The notes under the pieces: generated by a model | Seen by the model: the letters and a program-made list of their open reading frames with translations, nothing else | The model's database searches: none | What the model was told of the DNA's origin: nothing | Translations under genes and position numbers: made by a program | Shown here: piece by piece, positions 26,635-36,160 of the stretch | Position numbering within the stretch: position 1 is the stretch's first letter | Layout of the letters: every line of letters starts with the position of its first letter | Assembly: GCF_000423105.1 (NCBI RefSeq) | Contig: NZ_KE383978.1 | Coordinates: 504,520 to 568,519, forward strand | Origin: Halalkalibacillus halophilus DSM 18494 | GTDB taxonomy: Bacteria > Bacillota > Bacilli > Bacillales > Alkalibacillaceae | DNA: 64,000 nucleotides | Direction of reading: 5' to 3'

Positions 26635-27138
26635 ATGCGCCAAACGAAGCGCTATTACGTAAAGGATTCCAACTCACTGTGGCAAATTTATAAAACAGTT
26701 CCGTTTTTAAAGGTGATGAAAAACTTTATCTTTATTCAAATCGGGAGATATATGCCCTTTTTAGGTATAAAGAATAGAATTTATATGACATTTTTACGGA
26801 TGGATGTTGGAAAAGAAGCGGCATTCGCCTTAATGGTCATGCCGGATGTGATGTTTCCAGAAAAAATCACTGTTGGTAATAATGCGATCATTGGGTACAA
26901 CACAACAATTCTTGCACATGAATACTTAAAAGATGAGTACCGAATTGGTGAAGTCATAATTGAAGACGATGTGATGATTGGTGCAAATACGACAATTTTA
27001 CCTGGTGTAACAATTGGCAAAGGAGCGATTGTTTCAGCAGCAACACTTGTACATGCGGATGTTCCAGCAGGTGCTTTTGTTGGCGGAAACCCGATGCAAG
27101 TCATCTATACGAGAGAAGAAATGAATACACGAACATAA
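26635..27138 (+). CDS. yvoF: YvoF-like left-handed beta-helix acyltransferase
   Basis: The 167-residue protein has hexapeptide repeats typical of left-handed beta-helix acetyltransferases (for example VMIGANTTILPGVTIGKGA) and a conserved NPMQVI near the end. It sits directly after ppaX, as yvoF does in B. subtilis. Its substrate is unknown. It is the last gene of the hprK operon and is followed by a terminator. Confidence 0.85.
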   Translation: MRQTKRYYVKDSNSLWQIYKTVPFLKVMKNFIFIQIGRYMPFLGIKNRIYMTFLRMDVGKEAAFALMVMPDVMFPEKITVGNNAIIGYNTTILAHEYLKDEYRIGEVIIEDDVMIGANTTILPGVTIGKGAIVSAATLVHADVPAGAFVGGNPMQVIYTREEMNTRT

Positions 27139-27159
27139 ATCAGATGAATGACAGCTAAG

Positions 27160-27193
27160 AAACCTACAAGATAAGCACTTGTAGGTTTTTCAT
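27160..27193 (+). terminator. Intrinsic terminator after yvoF
   Basis: AAACCTACAAG pairs perfectly with CTTGTAGGTTT around ATAAGCA and is followed by T-run. Confidence 0.9.
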
Positions 27194-27280
27194 ATTATTA
27201 GTCACATGTTTAAAGTTAGAAACGGGTATAGAACATGTAAGAAGAGTACAAATTTAATGGATACGTATGGGGGAATGATG

Positions 27281-28780
27281 ATGGCTGGAAAAACATATAT
27301 GATGTCTTTAGATCAAGGAACAACGAGTTCTCGCGCTATTCTTTTTAATAAAGAGGGGGAAATTGTCGCAACGGCACAGCAAGAATTTGAGCAATACTTC
27401 CAGAAGCCTGGTTGGGTAGAGCATGATGCGAATGAAATATGGACTTCTATGCAATCTTGCATGACAAATGTTCTTAGAAGAGCTGATGTAGAGGCTTCTC
27501 AAATCGCTGGGATCGGGATCACAAATCAACGCGAGACAACGGTGGTCTGGAATAAACACACCGGCAGGCCTGTTTATAAAGCTGTCGTTTGGCAATCACG
27601 GCAAACAGAAGATATTTGTAATAATTTAAAGCAAGCGGAATATGAGCCTGTTTTCAGAGAAAAAACTGGCCTATTACTTGATCCATACTTCTCTGGCACA
27701 AAAGTGAAGTGGATTTTAGATACAGTAGAAGGTGCGAGGAAGCAAGCTGAAGATGGCGAATTACTCTTTGGCACTATTGATACATGGCTTATTTATAAAC
27801 TGACAGGTGGAAAGGTCCATGTTACCGATTACTCAAATGCTTCAAGAACACTAATGTACAATATTCACGAATTAAAATGGGATGAAGAGCTTCTTGAAAT
27901 CCTTGATGTTCCAAAACAAATGTTACCGGAAGTTAAGGATTCTTCGGCTGTTTATGGCCATACTGTAGATTATCATTTTCAAGGGGAAAAGGTACCGATT
28001 GCAGGTGCATGCGGTGATCAACAGGCTGCGCTATTCGGACAAGCTTGTTTTGATAAAGGCATGGCGAAAAACACATATGGTACAGGGTGCTTTATGTTGA
28101 TGAATACTGGAGATGAAGCGGTTAGCTCTAAACATGGATTACTTACTACACTTGCTTGGGGGGTTGATGGTAAAGTGGACTACGCCCTCGAAGGAAGTAT
28201 ATTCGTAGCTGGATCGGCAATACAATGGCTACGAGATGGTCTAAAATTGATTAATCAATCACCAGATAGCGAATGGTATGCGAACCAAGTGTCCTCAACA
28301 GATGGTGTCTATGTTGTTCCAGCATTTGTTGGACTAGGAACTCCATACTGGGATAGTAAGGCAAGGGGAGCGATCTTCGGTTTAACAAGAGGATCTGGAA
28401 GAGAGCATATAGTTCGGGCTACGTTGGAGTCTCTTGCTTACCAAACAAAAGATGTAGTTCATGCGATGGTCGAAGATGCTGAATTAGAAATGAAGAAATT
28501 GCGAGTAGATGGGGGAGCTGTAAAAAACGACTTCCTCATGCAGTTTCAAAGTGACATGCTTGATGTCGAAGTGGAAAGACCGACAGTTAATGAAACGACC
28601 GCACTCGGTGCAGCTTATCTAGCTGGACTTGCTGTAGGCTATTGGGATAGTAAAGAAGAAATAGCCAAACAATGGAAAGTTGAAACTTCGTTTGACCCTA
28701 ACATGGAAGGGAACGAACGCGAGAAATTATATAAAGGTTGGAAACAAGCGGTAAAAGCGACACAAGTTTTCACCTCATAA
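27281..28780 (+). CDS. glpK: Glycerol kinase
   Basis: The 499-residue protein is a FGGY-family glycerol kinase: SLDQGTTSSRAI near the start, GITNQRETTVVW, and GLGTPYWDS later. It makes glycerol-3-phosphate. The YHFQGEKVPIAG segment holds the histidine that in Firmicute GlpK is phosphorylated by HPr, giving control by the PTS. Three ATGs stand in tandem (27275, 27278, 27281); the last is 7 bp from GGGGG and fits the family N-terminus best. No glpF or glpP gene is present next to it, unlike B. subtilis. glpD follows at 28808. Confidence 0.95.
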   Translation: MAGKTYMMSLDQGTTSSRAILFNKEGEIVATAQQEFEQYFQKPGWVEHDANEIWTSMQSCMTNVLRRADVEASQIAGIGITNQRETTVVWNKHTGRPVYKAVVWQSRQTEDICNNLKQAEYEPVFREKTGLLLDPYFSGTKVKWILDTVEGARKQAEDGELLFGTIDTWLIYKLTGGKVHVTDYSNASRTLMYNIHELKWDEELLEILDVPKQMLPEVKDSSAVYGHTVDYHFQGEKVPIAGACGDQQAALFGQACFDKGMAKNTYGTGCFMLMNTGDEAVSSKHGLLTTLAWGVDGKVDYALEGSIFVAGSAIQWLRDGLKLINQSPDSEWYANQVSSTDGVYVVPAFVGLGTPYWDSKARGAIFGLTRGSGREHIVRATLESLAYQTKDVVHAMVEDAELEMKKLRVDGGAVKNDFLMQFQSDMLDVEVERPTVNETTALGAAYLAGLAVGYWDSKEEIAKQWKVETSFDPNMEGNEREKLYKGWKQAVKATQVFTS

Positions 28781-28807
28781 GTAGTGACGGAAAGGAAGAA
28801 GGGGTTA

Positions 28808-30460
28808 ATGATGCAAACATTTTCAAACAAACAGAGAGAACAAGAGAAAGATAAATTATCTCAAACTTATGATTTAATCGTTATTGGTGGAGGGATTACC
28901 GGAGCTGGAATAGCACTTGATGCAGCTACTCGGGGCTATCAAACGTTACTGTTAGATATGCAAGATTTCGCAGCTGGGACGTCAAGTAGATCTACAAAAC
29001 TTGTTCACGGTGGATTAAGATATTTAAAAAACTTTGAAGTGAGAATGGTTGCTGAAGTTGGAAAAGAACGAGCGATTGTATACGAAAATGGGCCTCATAT
29101 TACAAGGCCGGAATGGATGATGCTTCCATTTTATGATTCAGGGACTTTTGGGCCAATCTCTACAAGTATCGGACTGCGCGTTTATGATTTTTTAGCAGGT
29201 GTCAAAAAGCAAGAACGTCGCTACATGCTTTCCAAAGAAAAAACTATCGAACAGGAGCCACTCCTTAAAGAAGAAGGCTTAAAAGGAAGCGGCTATTACG
29301 TGGAGTATAAAACAGATGATGCTAGATTAACAATTGAAGTGTTAAAGAAAGCAGTAGAAAAAGGGGCGGACGCATTTAACTATATGAAGGTCAGTCAATT
29401 TTTATATAATAATGGAAAGGTGATGGGGGTCAAAGCGGAAGATCAAATTACTGGAGAAAGTTATGATGTCTATAGCCAAACAGTAATTAATGCTGCGGGT
29501 CCGTGGGTCGATGAGTTAAGGGACAAGGATCGTTCTAAAAAAGGAAAGGAACTCTACCATACCAAAGGGGTCCATCTCGTATTTGATGGTAAGAAATTTC
29601 CACTACGACAGGCAGTCTATTTTGACTCTCCAGATAAACGGATGATTTTCGCGATTCCAAGAGATGGAAAAACGTATGTTGGAACGACGGATACCCATTA
29701 CATTGATGATTTAAAAAGCCCGACGATTACGAAAGAAGACCGTCAGTATATCATAGATGCTATTGCTTTTATGTTCCCTAAAGTAGAAATAACAGAGGAA
29801 GATATAGAATCCACTTGGTCTGGTGTTAGACCACTTATTTATGAAGAAGGAAAGGATCCTTCAGAAATTTCACGTAAAGATGAGATTTTAATTTCCGATT
29901 CAGGGCTGATGTCTATGGCTGGTGGAAAGTTAACGGGGTACCGAAAAATGGCACAACAAGTAGTCGACCTTGTTGCGAAAGAATTAAAAACTATAGGATA
30001 TCCTGTTGTAAAGTCTGACACGAAATACTTGGCTTTAGCTGGTGGAGAGGTTGGAGGTTCTTCTGGTTTTGCAAAATTCACTCAAGATATGCTTCAAATT
30101 AGTGAAGAACTTCCTGTTTCCAAAAAACAGTTACTACGTTGGATCAATCGTTATGGGTTAAATACGAAACAAATTCTTGCTTATATTCGAGAGAAAGGGG
30201 AAGAAGAGTCAATTTCCAATGAACTGTATGGTGAATTGATGTATGCGTTAGAATATGAATCGGTTTATCGTCCAGTTGACTTCTTTATTAGAAGAACAGG
30301 CGCCCTCTTCTTCGACCTCCCATGGGTAGAGGACAATATAGAAGATGTTCTTACATTCATGCAAAAATATTTCAAGTGGTCGAATGAGGAGGTAAGTCAT
30401 TTTCGCCAAGAGTTACTAGAAACAATCAAAGAGGCTAAAGAAGGATCTAATCTCGGCTAA
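28808..30460 (+). CDS. glpD: Aerobic glycerol-3-phosphate dehydrogenase
   Basis: The 550-residue FAD enzyme oxidises glycerol-3-phosphate to dihydroxyacetone phosphate at the membrane, feeding glycolysis. The FAD-binding GGGITGAGIALDAATRG lies near residue 30, and FAAGTSSRSTKLVHGGLRYL follows, a family hallmark. Two ATGs (28808, 28811) lie after AAGGGG; an in-frame GTG at 28784 has no ribosome site. It is adjacent to glpK, giving a two-gene glycerol unit inserted between yvoF and the yvcD-trxB block. Confidence 0.94.
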   Translation: MMQTFSNKQREQEKDKLSQTYDLIVIGGGITGAGIALDAATRGYQTLLLDMQDFAAGTSSRSTKLVHGGLRYLKNFEVRMVAEVGKERAIVYENGPHITRPEWMMLPFYDSGTFGPISTSIGLRVYDFLAGVKKQERRYMLSKEKTIEQEPLLKEEGLKGSGYYVEYKTDDARLTIEVLKKAVEKGADAFNYMKVSQFLYNNGKVMGVKAEDQITGESYDVYSQTVINAAGPWVDELRDKDRSKKGKELYHTKGVHLVFDGKKFPLRQAVYFDSPDKRMIFAIPRDGKTYVGTTDTHYIDDLKSPTITKEDRQYIIDAIAFMFPKVEITEEDIESTWSGVRPLIYEEGKDPSEISRKDEILISDSGLMSMAGGKLTGYRKMAQQVVDLVAKELKTIGYPVVKSDTKYLALAGGEVGGSSGFAKFTQDMLQISEELPVSKKQLLRWINRYGLNTKQILAYIREKGEEESISNELYGELMYALEYESVYRPVDFFIRRTGALFFDLPWVEDNIEDVLTFMQKYFKWSNEEVSHFRQELLETIKEAKEGSNLG

Positions 30461-30507
30461 CAAAATTACAAAATATTCCCATGCATGTTCGAAAACTGCT
30501 CGTACTG

Positions 30508-30516
30508 TGTTATAAT
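30508..30516 (+). promoter_or_regulatory. Extended -10 promoter before the TPR gene
   Basis: TGTTATAAT is a perfect extended -10 box (TG, one base, TATAAT). No good -35 is seen 17 bp upstream. It is 37 bp before the start codon at 30553. Confidence 0.45.
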
Positions 30517-30552
30517 ATTGTATCAAGACCAGCGTTTACTTAGGAGGCGCAT

Positions 30553-31572
30553 ATGCATACAACAATGAGTCAAACAAACCAACTAACACAGTTGAATAAT
30601 GTTGCAGATTTCAGACATGATGGGGATTTTTATTTTACATATGGTGTGAAGGCGTTTAAACGGAAAAAATTCCAACGTGCAGAACAATGGTTCCATAAGG
30701 CAATAGAATTTGCACCGGCTAATGTCTTGTTTAAGTGTCAGTTATCCGTTCTGTATACCGAGATTAAACAATACCATCAAGCAAATGACCTTCTTCAACA
30801 GGTTTTGGAAATAGGAGATGAGACATATGCGGATTGTTATTATTTATTAGCAAATAACTATGCACATCTCGGGTTGTTTTACGAAGCGAAAAAGTACTCT
30901 GATCTTTATTTAGAACAAGAGCCAGAAGGTGACTTTGCGGAAGAAACCCAAAACTTATTGATGATGGTCAATCAGGTTTTGTTAGATGATTTTGATGAAG
31001 ATGAGTTGGAATTTGATGAAGAAGATGAATTTTTGATTTATCAAGAAACAGCTTTTTATCATTTGGAACGAGAAGAGTGGGACGAGGCGTTAGAAGTATT
31101 GAATGAATTAATGTCGCTGTTTCCTGAATACTTTCCGGCAAAACATGAATATGCTTATGCTCTCTTCCAGTCAGGTAACAAAGAAGAAGCTATAGCACTT
31201 GAAGAAGAGTGGTTTGAACAAGATCGACTATCACTACATAGCAGACTTAACTTAGCATTATTTTATAAGCAAGCTCGAACAGATGAAACACCTGATCATA
31301 TGAAAAATAGTCTAATGAATATCTATCCTACATCTGTAGAAAAACGATTAAAAGTTGCAGTAACTTTAGCACAAATTGGAGCATATGAAGAAGCGTTAAT
31401 AAGATTTCAACAACTAAGGAAAAGCGCTCTTACAGATTATTTAAGCTATTATGTATGGTATGGAGTAGCTCTTAAACAGACAGGGATTGAAGTGGAAGCA
31501 AGCCGTTTATGGGAAGAGGGGATGAGACGTCATCCTAAATTAAAAATGATCATTCAAAAATATGATTTTTAA
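30553..31572 (+). CDS. yvcD: TPR-repeat protein (YvcD-like)
   Basis: The 339-residue helical protein contains tetratricopeptide-like repeats; residues about 25-125 and 170-330 show the alternating helix pattern with AEQWFHKAIEFAPAN and YEEALIRFQQLRK. A middle stretch (about 135-160) is very acidic. The gene lies directly before trxB as yvcD does in B. subtilis; function is not established. AGGAGGCGC precedes the ATG. Confidence 0.78.
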   Translation: MHTTMSQTNQLTQLNNVADFRHDGDFYFTYGVKAFKRKKFQRAEQWFHKAIEFAPANVLFKCQLSVLYTEIKQYHQANDLLQQVLEIGDETYADCYYLLANNYAHLGLFYEAKKYSDLYLEQEPEGDFAEETQNLLMMVNQVLLDDFDEDELEFDEEDEFLIYQETAFYHLEREEWDEALEVLNELMSLFPEYFPAKHEYAYALFQSGNKEEAIALEEEWFEQDRLSLHSRLNLALFYKQARTDETPDHMKNSLMNIYPTSVEKRLKVAVTLAQIGAYEEALIRFQQLRKSALTDYLSYYVWYGVALKQTGIEVEASRLWEEGMRRHPKLKMIIQKYDF

Positions 31573-31678
31573 TTTTATAAGCAGAACAGTTGTCGTGCGC
31601 ATCTTCTTTTAATATGATATAAAAGGATTAAACATTAAGATAAGTAAATGATATGGTTTTAAAAGGAGATGAATAGGT

Positions 31679-32629
31679 ATGAGTGAAGAACGAATTTACG
31701 ATGTGATTATTGCTGGTGCGGGACCAGCTGGCATGACTGCAGCTGTTTATACCTCTCGTGCAGATTTAGATACACTAATGCTTGAAAGAGGTATGCCAGG
31801 CGGCCAAATGGCAAACACAGAAGACGTAGAAAACTTCCCAGGGTTTGATCATATTTTAGGCCCGGACCTATCGACAAAAATGTTTGAGCACTCTCAAAAA
31901 TTCGGTGCGGAATACGCTTATGGCGATATAAAAGAAATAATTGATGGAAAAGAATATAAAACGGTAATAGCTGGAAACAAAGAATACAAGGCTAGAGCGG
32001 TAATTATTACTACAGGTGCACAGTATAAAAAGATAGGGGTACCTGGTGAAGAAGAATATGGCGGACGCGGTGTATCTTATTGTGCCGTATGTGATGGTGC
32101 ATTTTTCAAAGAGAAAGAATTATTCGTGATTGGCGGAGGAGACTCTGCGATTGAAGAAGGTGTGTTTTTAACACGCTTTGCCAATAAAGTTACGGTCGTG
32201 CACCGTCGCGATGAGTTACGTGCTCAAAAAATTCTTCAGCAACGTGCATTCGATAATGAGAAAATTAACTTCTACTGGAATACAGAGTTGAAAGAGATCA
32301 AAGAAAAAGACGGTAAAGTTGGTAGTGCTGTATTATTTAATAATGATACAGGTGAAGAACGAGAAGAAGAGATTGAAGGCGTGTTTATTTATATTGGTAT
32401 GCTACCTCTTAATGATTCCTTTAAAAACCTAGGAATTACGAATGAAGAAGGGTATGTACCAACGGATGAAAACATGGCAACAAACCTTCCTGGAATCTTT
32501 GCTGCTGGTGATATTCGTGAAAAAGAATTGCGTCAAATCGTAACAGCTACAGGGGATGGAAGTATAGCTGCACAGTCGGCACAACACTATATTGAGAACC
32601 TGTTAGAAGAATTAGAAACAGCGAAATAA
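31679..32629 (+). CDS. trxB: Thioredoxin reductase
   Basis: The 316-residue flavoprotein has the FAD motif GAGPAGMTAA near residue 12, the redox-active CAVC (in SYCAVCDGAFF, about residue 136), a NADPH motif GGGDSAIEEG and a second FAD contact GIFAAGD. It passes electrons from NADPH to thioredoxin. AAAGGAGATG precedes the ATG. It is monocistronic here, with a terminator before rapZ. Confidence 0.96.
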   Translation: MSEERIYDVIIAGAGPAGMTAAVYTSRADLDTLMLERGMPGGQMANTEDVENFPGFDHILGPDLSTKMFEHSQKFGAEYAYGDIKEIIDGKEYKTVIAGNKEYKARAVIITTGAQYKKIGVPGEEEYGGRGVSYCAVCDGAFFKEKELFVIGGGDSAIEEGVFLTRFANKVTVVHRRDELRAQKILQQRAFDNEKINFYWNTELKEIKEKDGKVGSAVLFNNDTGEEREEEIEGVFIYIGMLPLNDSFKNLGITNEEGYVPTDENMATNLPGIFAAGDIREKELRQIVTATGDGSIAAQSAQHYIENLLEELETAK

Positions 32630-32732
32630 ATTCGTAATTTTCTCTTAATTTAGCTGTAACACGAATGCAATACTTTTGGGGTACAATATAAACATAATTG
32701 ACCCCCTTTATTCTATATATAGCTTAGGCTAG

Positions 32733-32765
32733 CACAGGTAGATAACTTCTACCTGTGTTTTTCTG
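32733..32765 (+). terminator. Intrinsic terminator between trxB and rapZ
   Basis: CACAGGTAGA pairs perfectly with TCTACCTGTG around TAACT and is followed by TTTTTCTG. Confidence 0.85.
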
Positions 32766-32861
32766 TTTTTAGACGTCTATTGTTAGTCAGAACAAGAATA
32801 GGAATGTATAATGAGAGTAGAGTATTACATATACGTACAAAAAGAATAGGGTGGGGATTAC

Positions 32862-33743
32862 GTGAAACAAAATGTGGAGTTAGTAATTATTACTGGAATG
32901 TCTGGTGCTGGTAAAACAGTTGCTGTTCAAAGCTTTGAGGACCTTGGTTACTTTTGTGTAGATAATTTACCTCCTGCATTACTACCGAAATTCTTAGAAC
33001 TCATGAAGGAAAACAAAGAAGAAAATAAAAGAATTGCAGTCGTCATGGACTTACGCGGTCGTGACTTCTTTGATGCATTGTATGAAACGTTAGATAAATT
33101 CACGAGTGACTCAGATGTTAGCGAAAGTATTTTGTTTTTAGATGCAGATACAGAAGCACTTGTAAAAAGGTATAAAGAGAGTAGAAGATCTCACCCACTG
33201 GCACCAAATGGATTGCCACTTGAAGGAATCAAACAGGAACGCGAAATTCTTGATGAATTAAGAGGTCGTGCGCAAACAATAATAGATACGACAGAACTTC
33301 AAGCGCGTGCATTACGAGAGCAGATTATTTATCAATATAAAGAAAAGAAACAACACATATTCTCCGTTCAAATCGTTTCATTTGGATTTAAACACGGACT
33401 TCCAATTGATGCTGACTTAGTTTTTGATGTGCGCTTTTTACCTAACCCTCATTATGTGGAATCCATGCGAGATTTAACTGGGATGAATCAAGAGGTTTCT
33501 TCTTATGTATTTAAATGGAAAGAGACACGTAAATTTTTACGTAAGTTAACGGATTTACTTGATTTCATGCTTCCTCAATATGAACGAGAAGGTAAAAGCC
33601 AATTAGTCATTGCAATTGGTTGTACAGGAGGCCAACACCGATCTGTAGCTTTATCTGAAAAATTAAGAGATATTATTCAAAAAGATTATACGACACATGC
33701 GTATCACCGAGATATTGAAAAGCGAAAGGAACTAAAAGTATGA
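32862..33743 (+). CDS. rapZ: RapZ/YvcJ nucleotide-binding protein
   Basis: The 293-residue P-loop protein has GMSGAGKT near residue 12 and a C-terminal domain with AIGCTGGQHRSVAL. In B. subtilis YvcJ binds and hydrolyses nucleotides and affects competence; in E. coli the homologue RapZ controls amino-sugar metabolism through an RNA. The start is a GTG at 32862 after GGGTGGGG. It overlaps yvcK by 4 bp, as in the conserved yvcJ-yvcK-whiA-crh block. Confidence 0.93.
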   Translation: MKQNVELVIITGMSGAGKTVAVQSFEDLGYFCVDNLPPALLPKFLELMKENKEENKRIAVVMDLRGRDFFDALYETLDKFTSDSDVSESILFLDADTEALVKRYKESRRSHPLAPNGLPLEGIKQEREILDELRGRAQTIIDTTELQARALREQIIYQYKEKKQHIFSVQIVSFGFKHGLPIDADLVFDVRFLPNPHYVESMRDLTGMNQEVSSYVFKWKETRKFLRKLTDLLDFMLPQYEREGKSQLVIAIGCTGGQHRSVALSEKLRDIIQKDYTTHAYHRDIEKRKELKV

Positions 33744-34705
33744 CAAATGTTCGTGGACCAAAAGTAGTTGTCATTGGAGGCGGCACAGGATTACCTGTCT
33801 TACTACGTGGTTTGAGACAATTTCCTGTAAATTTATCAGCAATTGTAACAGTTTCTGATGATGGAGGAAGTACTGGCAGGTTGCGACAAGACTATTCTAT
33901 TCCAGCCCCAGGCGATATCCGAAAAGTGATTGCATCTATGTCTGATGTAGAACCAACTTTATTGAAATTATTTGAGCACCGCTTTGAAAATGGTGATGGA
34001 TTATCTGGTCATGCGCTTGGTAATTTGATATTAGCTGGAATGACATCGGTAACTGGGGATTTTTATAAAGGAATTAAAGAAATCTCCAAAGTTTTTAATG
34101 TAAAAGGGAGAATCTACCCTATTGCCAATGAAAACATGTATTTAAAAGCAGAATTTGAGGATGGAACGATTGTACGAGGGGAATCAAAAATCCCTCTAGT
34201 AAATAAACAAATCAAACGTGTTTATTATGACCCACCGATTGTACAGCCTTTGCCAGAAGCAGTAGAGGCCATCAAACGAGCTGAGTTAATTGTCGTAGCT
34301 CCGGGAAGTTTATACACTAGCATCTTACCAAATTTAATTTCCCGGGAAATAAAAGAAGCATTAAGTCATACAAAAGCTAAAAAGCTCTACATATGTAACA
34401 TCATGACTCAATACGGTGAAACAAATGGTTATGCTGTATCTGATCATGTCCGAGCATTACATGACCATGTAGAATCATCTTTTGTCGACTCTGTAGTTGT
34501 ACATAGTGAACGGATTGAACGTACCATTAAGCAAGAGTATAAAAAGGAGCGTGCAGAACCTGTTCACTGTGATGACCATATTCTTAAAGCTTTAGGTGTT
34601 GATGTACTCGAGGGAGACATTGCAAGCTTACAAGAAGATGGAACACTGAAACACGAAGAGCATAAAATTGCGAAGTTATTGTATGAATTAGTAAATAAAA
34701 GTTAA
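33740..34705 (+). CDS. yvcK: YvcK (gluconeogenesis factor) family protein
   Basis: The 321-residue protein has the family GGGTGLPVLLRGL near residue 13, a glycine-rich binding site, and VAPGSLYTSILPN. In B. subtilis YvcK (also MgfK/GlmR) is needed for growth on gluconeogenic carbon sources and influences cell-wall precursor synthesis. Its start at 33740 overlaps the rapZ stop. It is 35 bp before whiA. Confidence 0.93.
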   Translation: MTNVRGPKVVVIGGGTGLPVLLRGLRQFPVNLSAIVTVSDDGGSTGRLRQDYSIPAPGDIRKVIASMSDVEPTLLKLFEHRFENGDGLSGHALGNLILAGMTSVTGDFYKGIKEISKVFNVKGRIYPIANENMYLKAEFEDGTIVRGESKIPLVNKQIKRVYYDPPIVQPLPEAVEAIKRAELIVVAPGSLYTSILPNLISREIKEALSHTKAKKLYICNIMTQYGETNGYAVSDHVRALHDHVESSFVDSVVVHSERIERTIKQEYKKERAEPVHCDDHILKALGVDVLEGDIASLQEDGTLKHEEHKIAKLLYELVNKS

Positions 34706-34740
34706 ATTAAAAGAGAGCAAGAAAATAAAGGGGAATGGCT

Positions 34741-35688
34741 ATGTCATTTGCATCGGAAACCAAAAAGGAATTAACAAATATACAAGCGGATGATTGTTGT
34801 CAAAAATCCGAATTAGCAGCTTTAATACGGATGAATGGATCACTGTCTTTTTCTAATCGCCAATATGTATTAGATGTACAAACGGAGAATGCAGCGATTG
34901 CACGGAGAATGTACACGTTGATCAAGCATGCCTATGATATGCCTGTAGAGTTATTGGTAAGAAAGAAAATGCGTTTAAAAAAGAATAATATTTACATTGT
35001 ACGGATGTTTGATGGTGTGAAAAGTATGCTTACGGATCTAGGAATTTTGGAAGAGCCGTTTAACTTTGTAAGAAATATATCTCAAAAATATTTAAAGAAA
35101 AACTGCTGTAAGAAAGCTTATTTACGAGGTGCTTTTCTAGCAGGTGGTTCCGTAAATAATCCGGAGACATCTTCTTATCATCTAGAGATATTTAATTTTT
35201 ATGAAGAGCATAATAGTGCGTTAGTTGATTTAATGAATGATTTCGGATTACACGCGAAAACGCATGAAAGAAAAAATGGCTACATCGTTTATTTAAAAGA
35301 AGCAGAGCGCATTACAGAATTTCTAATTATTATTGGTGCACATCAAGCATTATTGAAGTTTGAGGATGTACGAATTATGCGCGACATGCGTAATTCCGTT
35401 AATCGAATAGTGAATTGTGAAACGGCAAATTTAAATAAAACAATCGGGGCAGCATTTCGCCAAGTAGAAAACATACGCTATATTAAAGAAACAGTTGGAT
35501 TGGAGTCACTGCCTGATAAGCTTAGGGAAGCTGCAGAACTTCGGTACAATCACCAAGATGTCTCTTTGAAAGAGTTAGTGGAATTAGCTGATTCCAGCTC
35601 TATAAGTAAGTCAGGACTAAATCATCGCTTTCGTAAAATCGATGAATATGCAGAAAAATTGCGAAATGGAGATTTACTCGAGAAGTAG
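34741..35688 (+). CDS. whiA: DNA-binding protein WhiA
   Basis: The 315-residue protein has an N-terminal LAGLIDADG homing-endonuclease-like fold (LRGAFLAGGSVNNPE) and a C-terminal helix-turn-helix. In B. subtilis WhiA affects division and chromosome segregation. I place the start at the ATG at 34741 because AAGGGG lies 7 bp upstream; the in-frame ATG at 34735 is too close to it. Confidence 0.94.
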   Translation: MSFASETKKELTNIQADDCCQKSELAALIRMNGSLSFSNRQYVLDVQTENAAIARRMYTLIKHAYDMPVELLVRKKMRLKKNNIYIVRMFDGVKSMLTDLGILEEPFNFVRNISQKYLKKNCCKKAYLRGAFLAGGSVNNPETSSYHLEIFNFYEEHNSALVDLMNDFGLHAKTHERKNGYIVYLKEAERITEFLIIIGAHQALLKFEDVRIMRDMRNSVNRIVNCETANLNKTIGAAFRQVENIRYIKETVGLESLPDKLREAAELRYNHQDVSLKELVELADSSSISKSGLNHRFRKIDEYAEKLRNGDLLEK

Positions 35689-35715
35689 GTTGTGATTTTC
35701 CTTTAAAATGAAGTG

Positions 35716-35724
35716 TGCTATAAT
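35716..35724 (+). promoter_or_regulatory. Extended -10 promoter before crh
   Basis: TGCTATAAT fits an extended -10 box. It lies about 75 bp before the crh start, within the gap after whiA. Confidence 0.4.
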
Positions 35725-35797
35725 GATACACATTATAAACCGCTTTCAAAAGAAATAAAGAAATCTAGCATATAAGTAGTAGAGAGGAGAAGCAATT

Positions 35798-36055
35798 GTG
35801 AGTGAAAAAGAAGTCACAGTAAAACTAGAGACCGGCTTACAAGCAAGGCCCGCAGCAAAATTTGTTCAAGAAGCTAATCGTTATTCCGCCGATGTATTTA
35901 TTCAAAAAGACACAAAACGTGTAAACGCCAAGAGCATCATGGGCGTGATGAGTTTAGCAATTGGTGCAAATGAAACAATTGTCATCTCCGCAGAAGGACC
36001 CGATGACGATCAAGCAGTCGAAGCATTGTCGAGTTTCGTCCTACAACCTGAGTAA
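35798..36055 (+). CDS. crh: HPr-like catabolite repression protein Crh
   Basis: The 85-residue protein resembles HPr but has Gln at position 15 (LETGLQARPAA) in place of the PTS histidine, and Ser46 in NAKSIMGVMSL, the site phosphorylated by HprK. It therefore signals catabolite state to CcpA but cannot carry PTS phosphate. The GTG start at 35798 follows GAGAGGAG. It ends the yvcD-to-crh block and is followed by a strong terminator. Confidence 0.96.
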   Translation: MSEKEVTVKLETGLQARPAAKFVQEANRYSADVFIQKDTKRVNAKSIMGVMSLAIGANETIVISAEGPDDDQAVEALSSFVLQPE

Positions 36056-36061
36056 ATAGAG

Positions 36062-36108
36062 AAGCCAAACCAAAGCAGGAATTTTCCTGTTGAGGTTTGG
36101 CTTTTTTG
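36062..36108 (+). terminator. Intrinsic terminator after crh
   Basis: AAGCCAAACC pairs perfectly with GGTTTGGCTT; an inner stem CAGGAA / TTCCTG sits in the loop. Six T follow. Confidence 0.92.
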
Positions 36109-36160
36109 GCTCTAATATATATGTTGGGGTTTGGATAAAATTCTGACAAGTTTGGGTGGA

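Noticed and set aside
27209..27231. GTTTAA and GGGTAT upstream of glpK as a sigma-B promoter
   Set aside because: Both boxes match well but stand only 10 bp apart, below the 12-15 bp needed.
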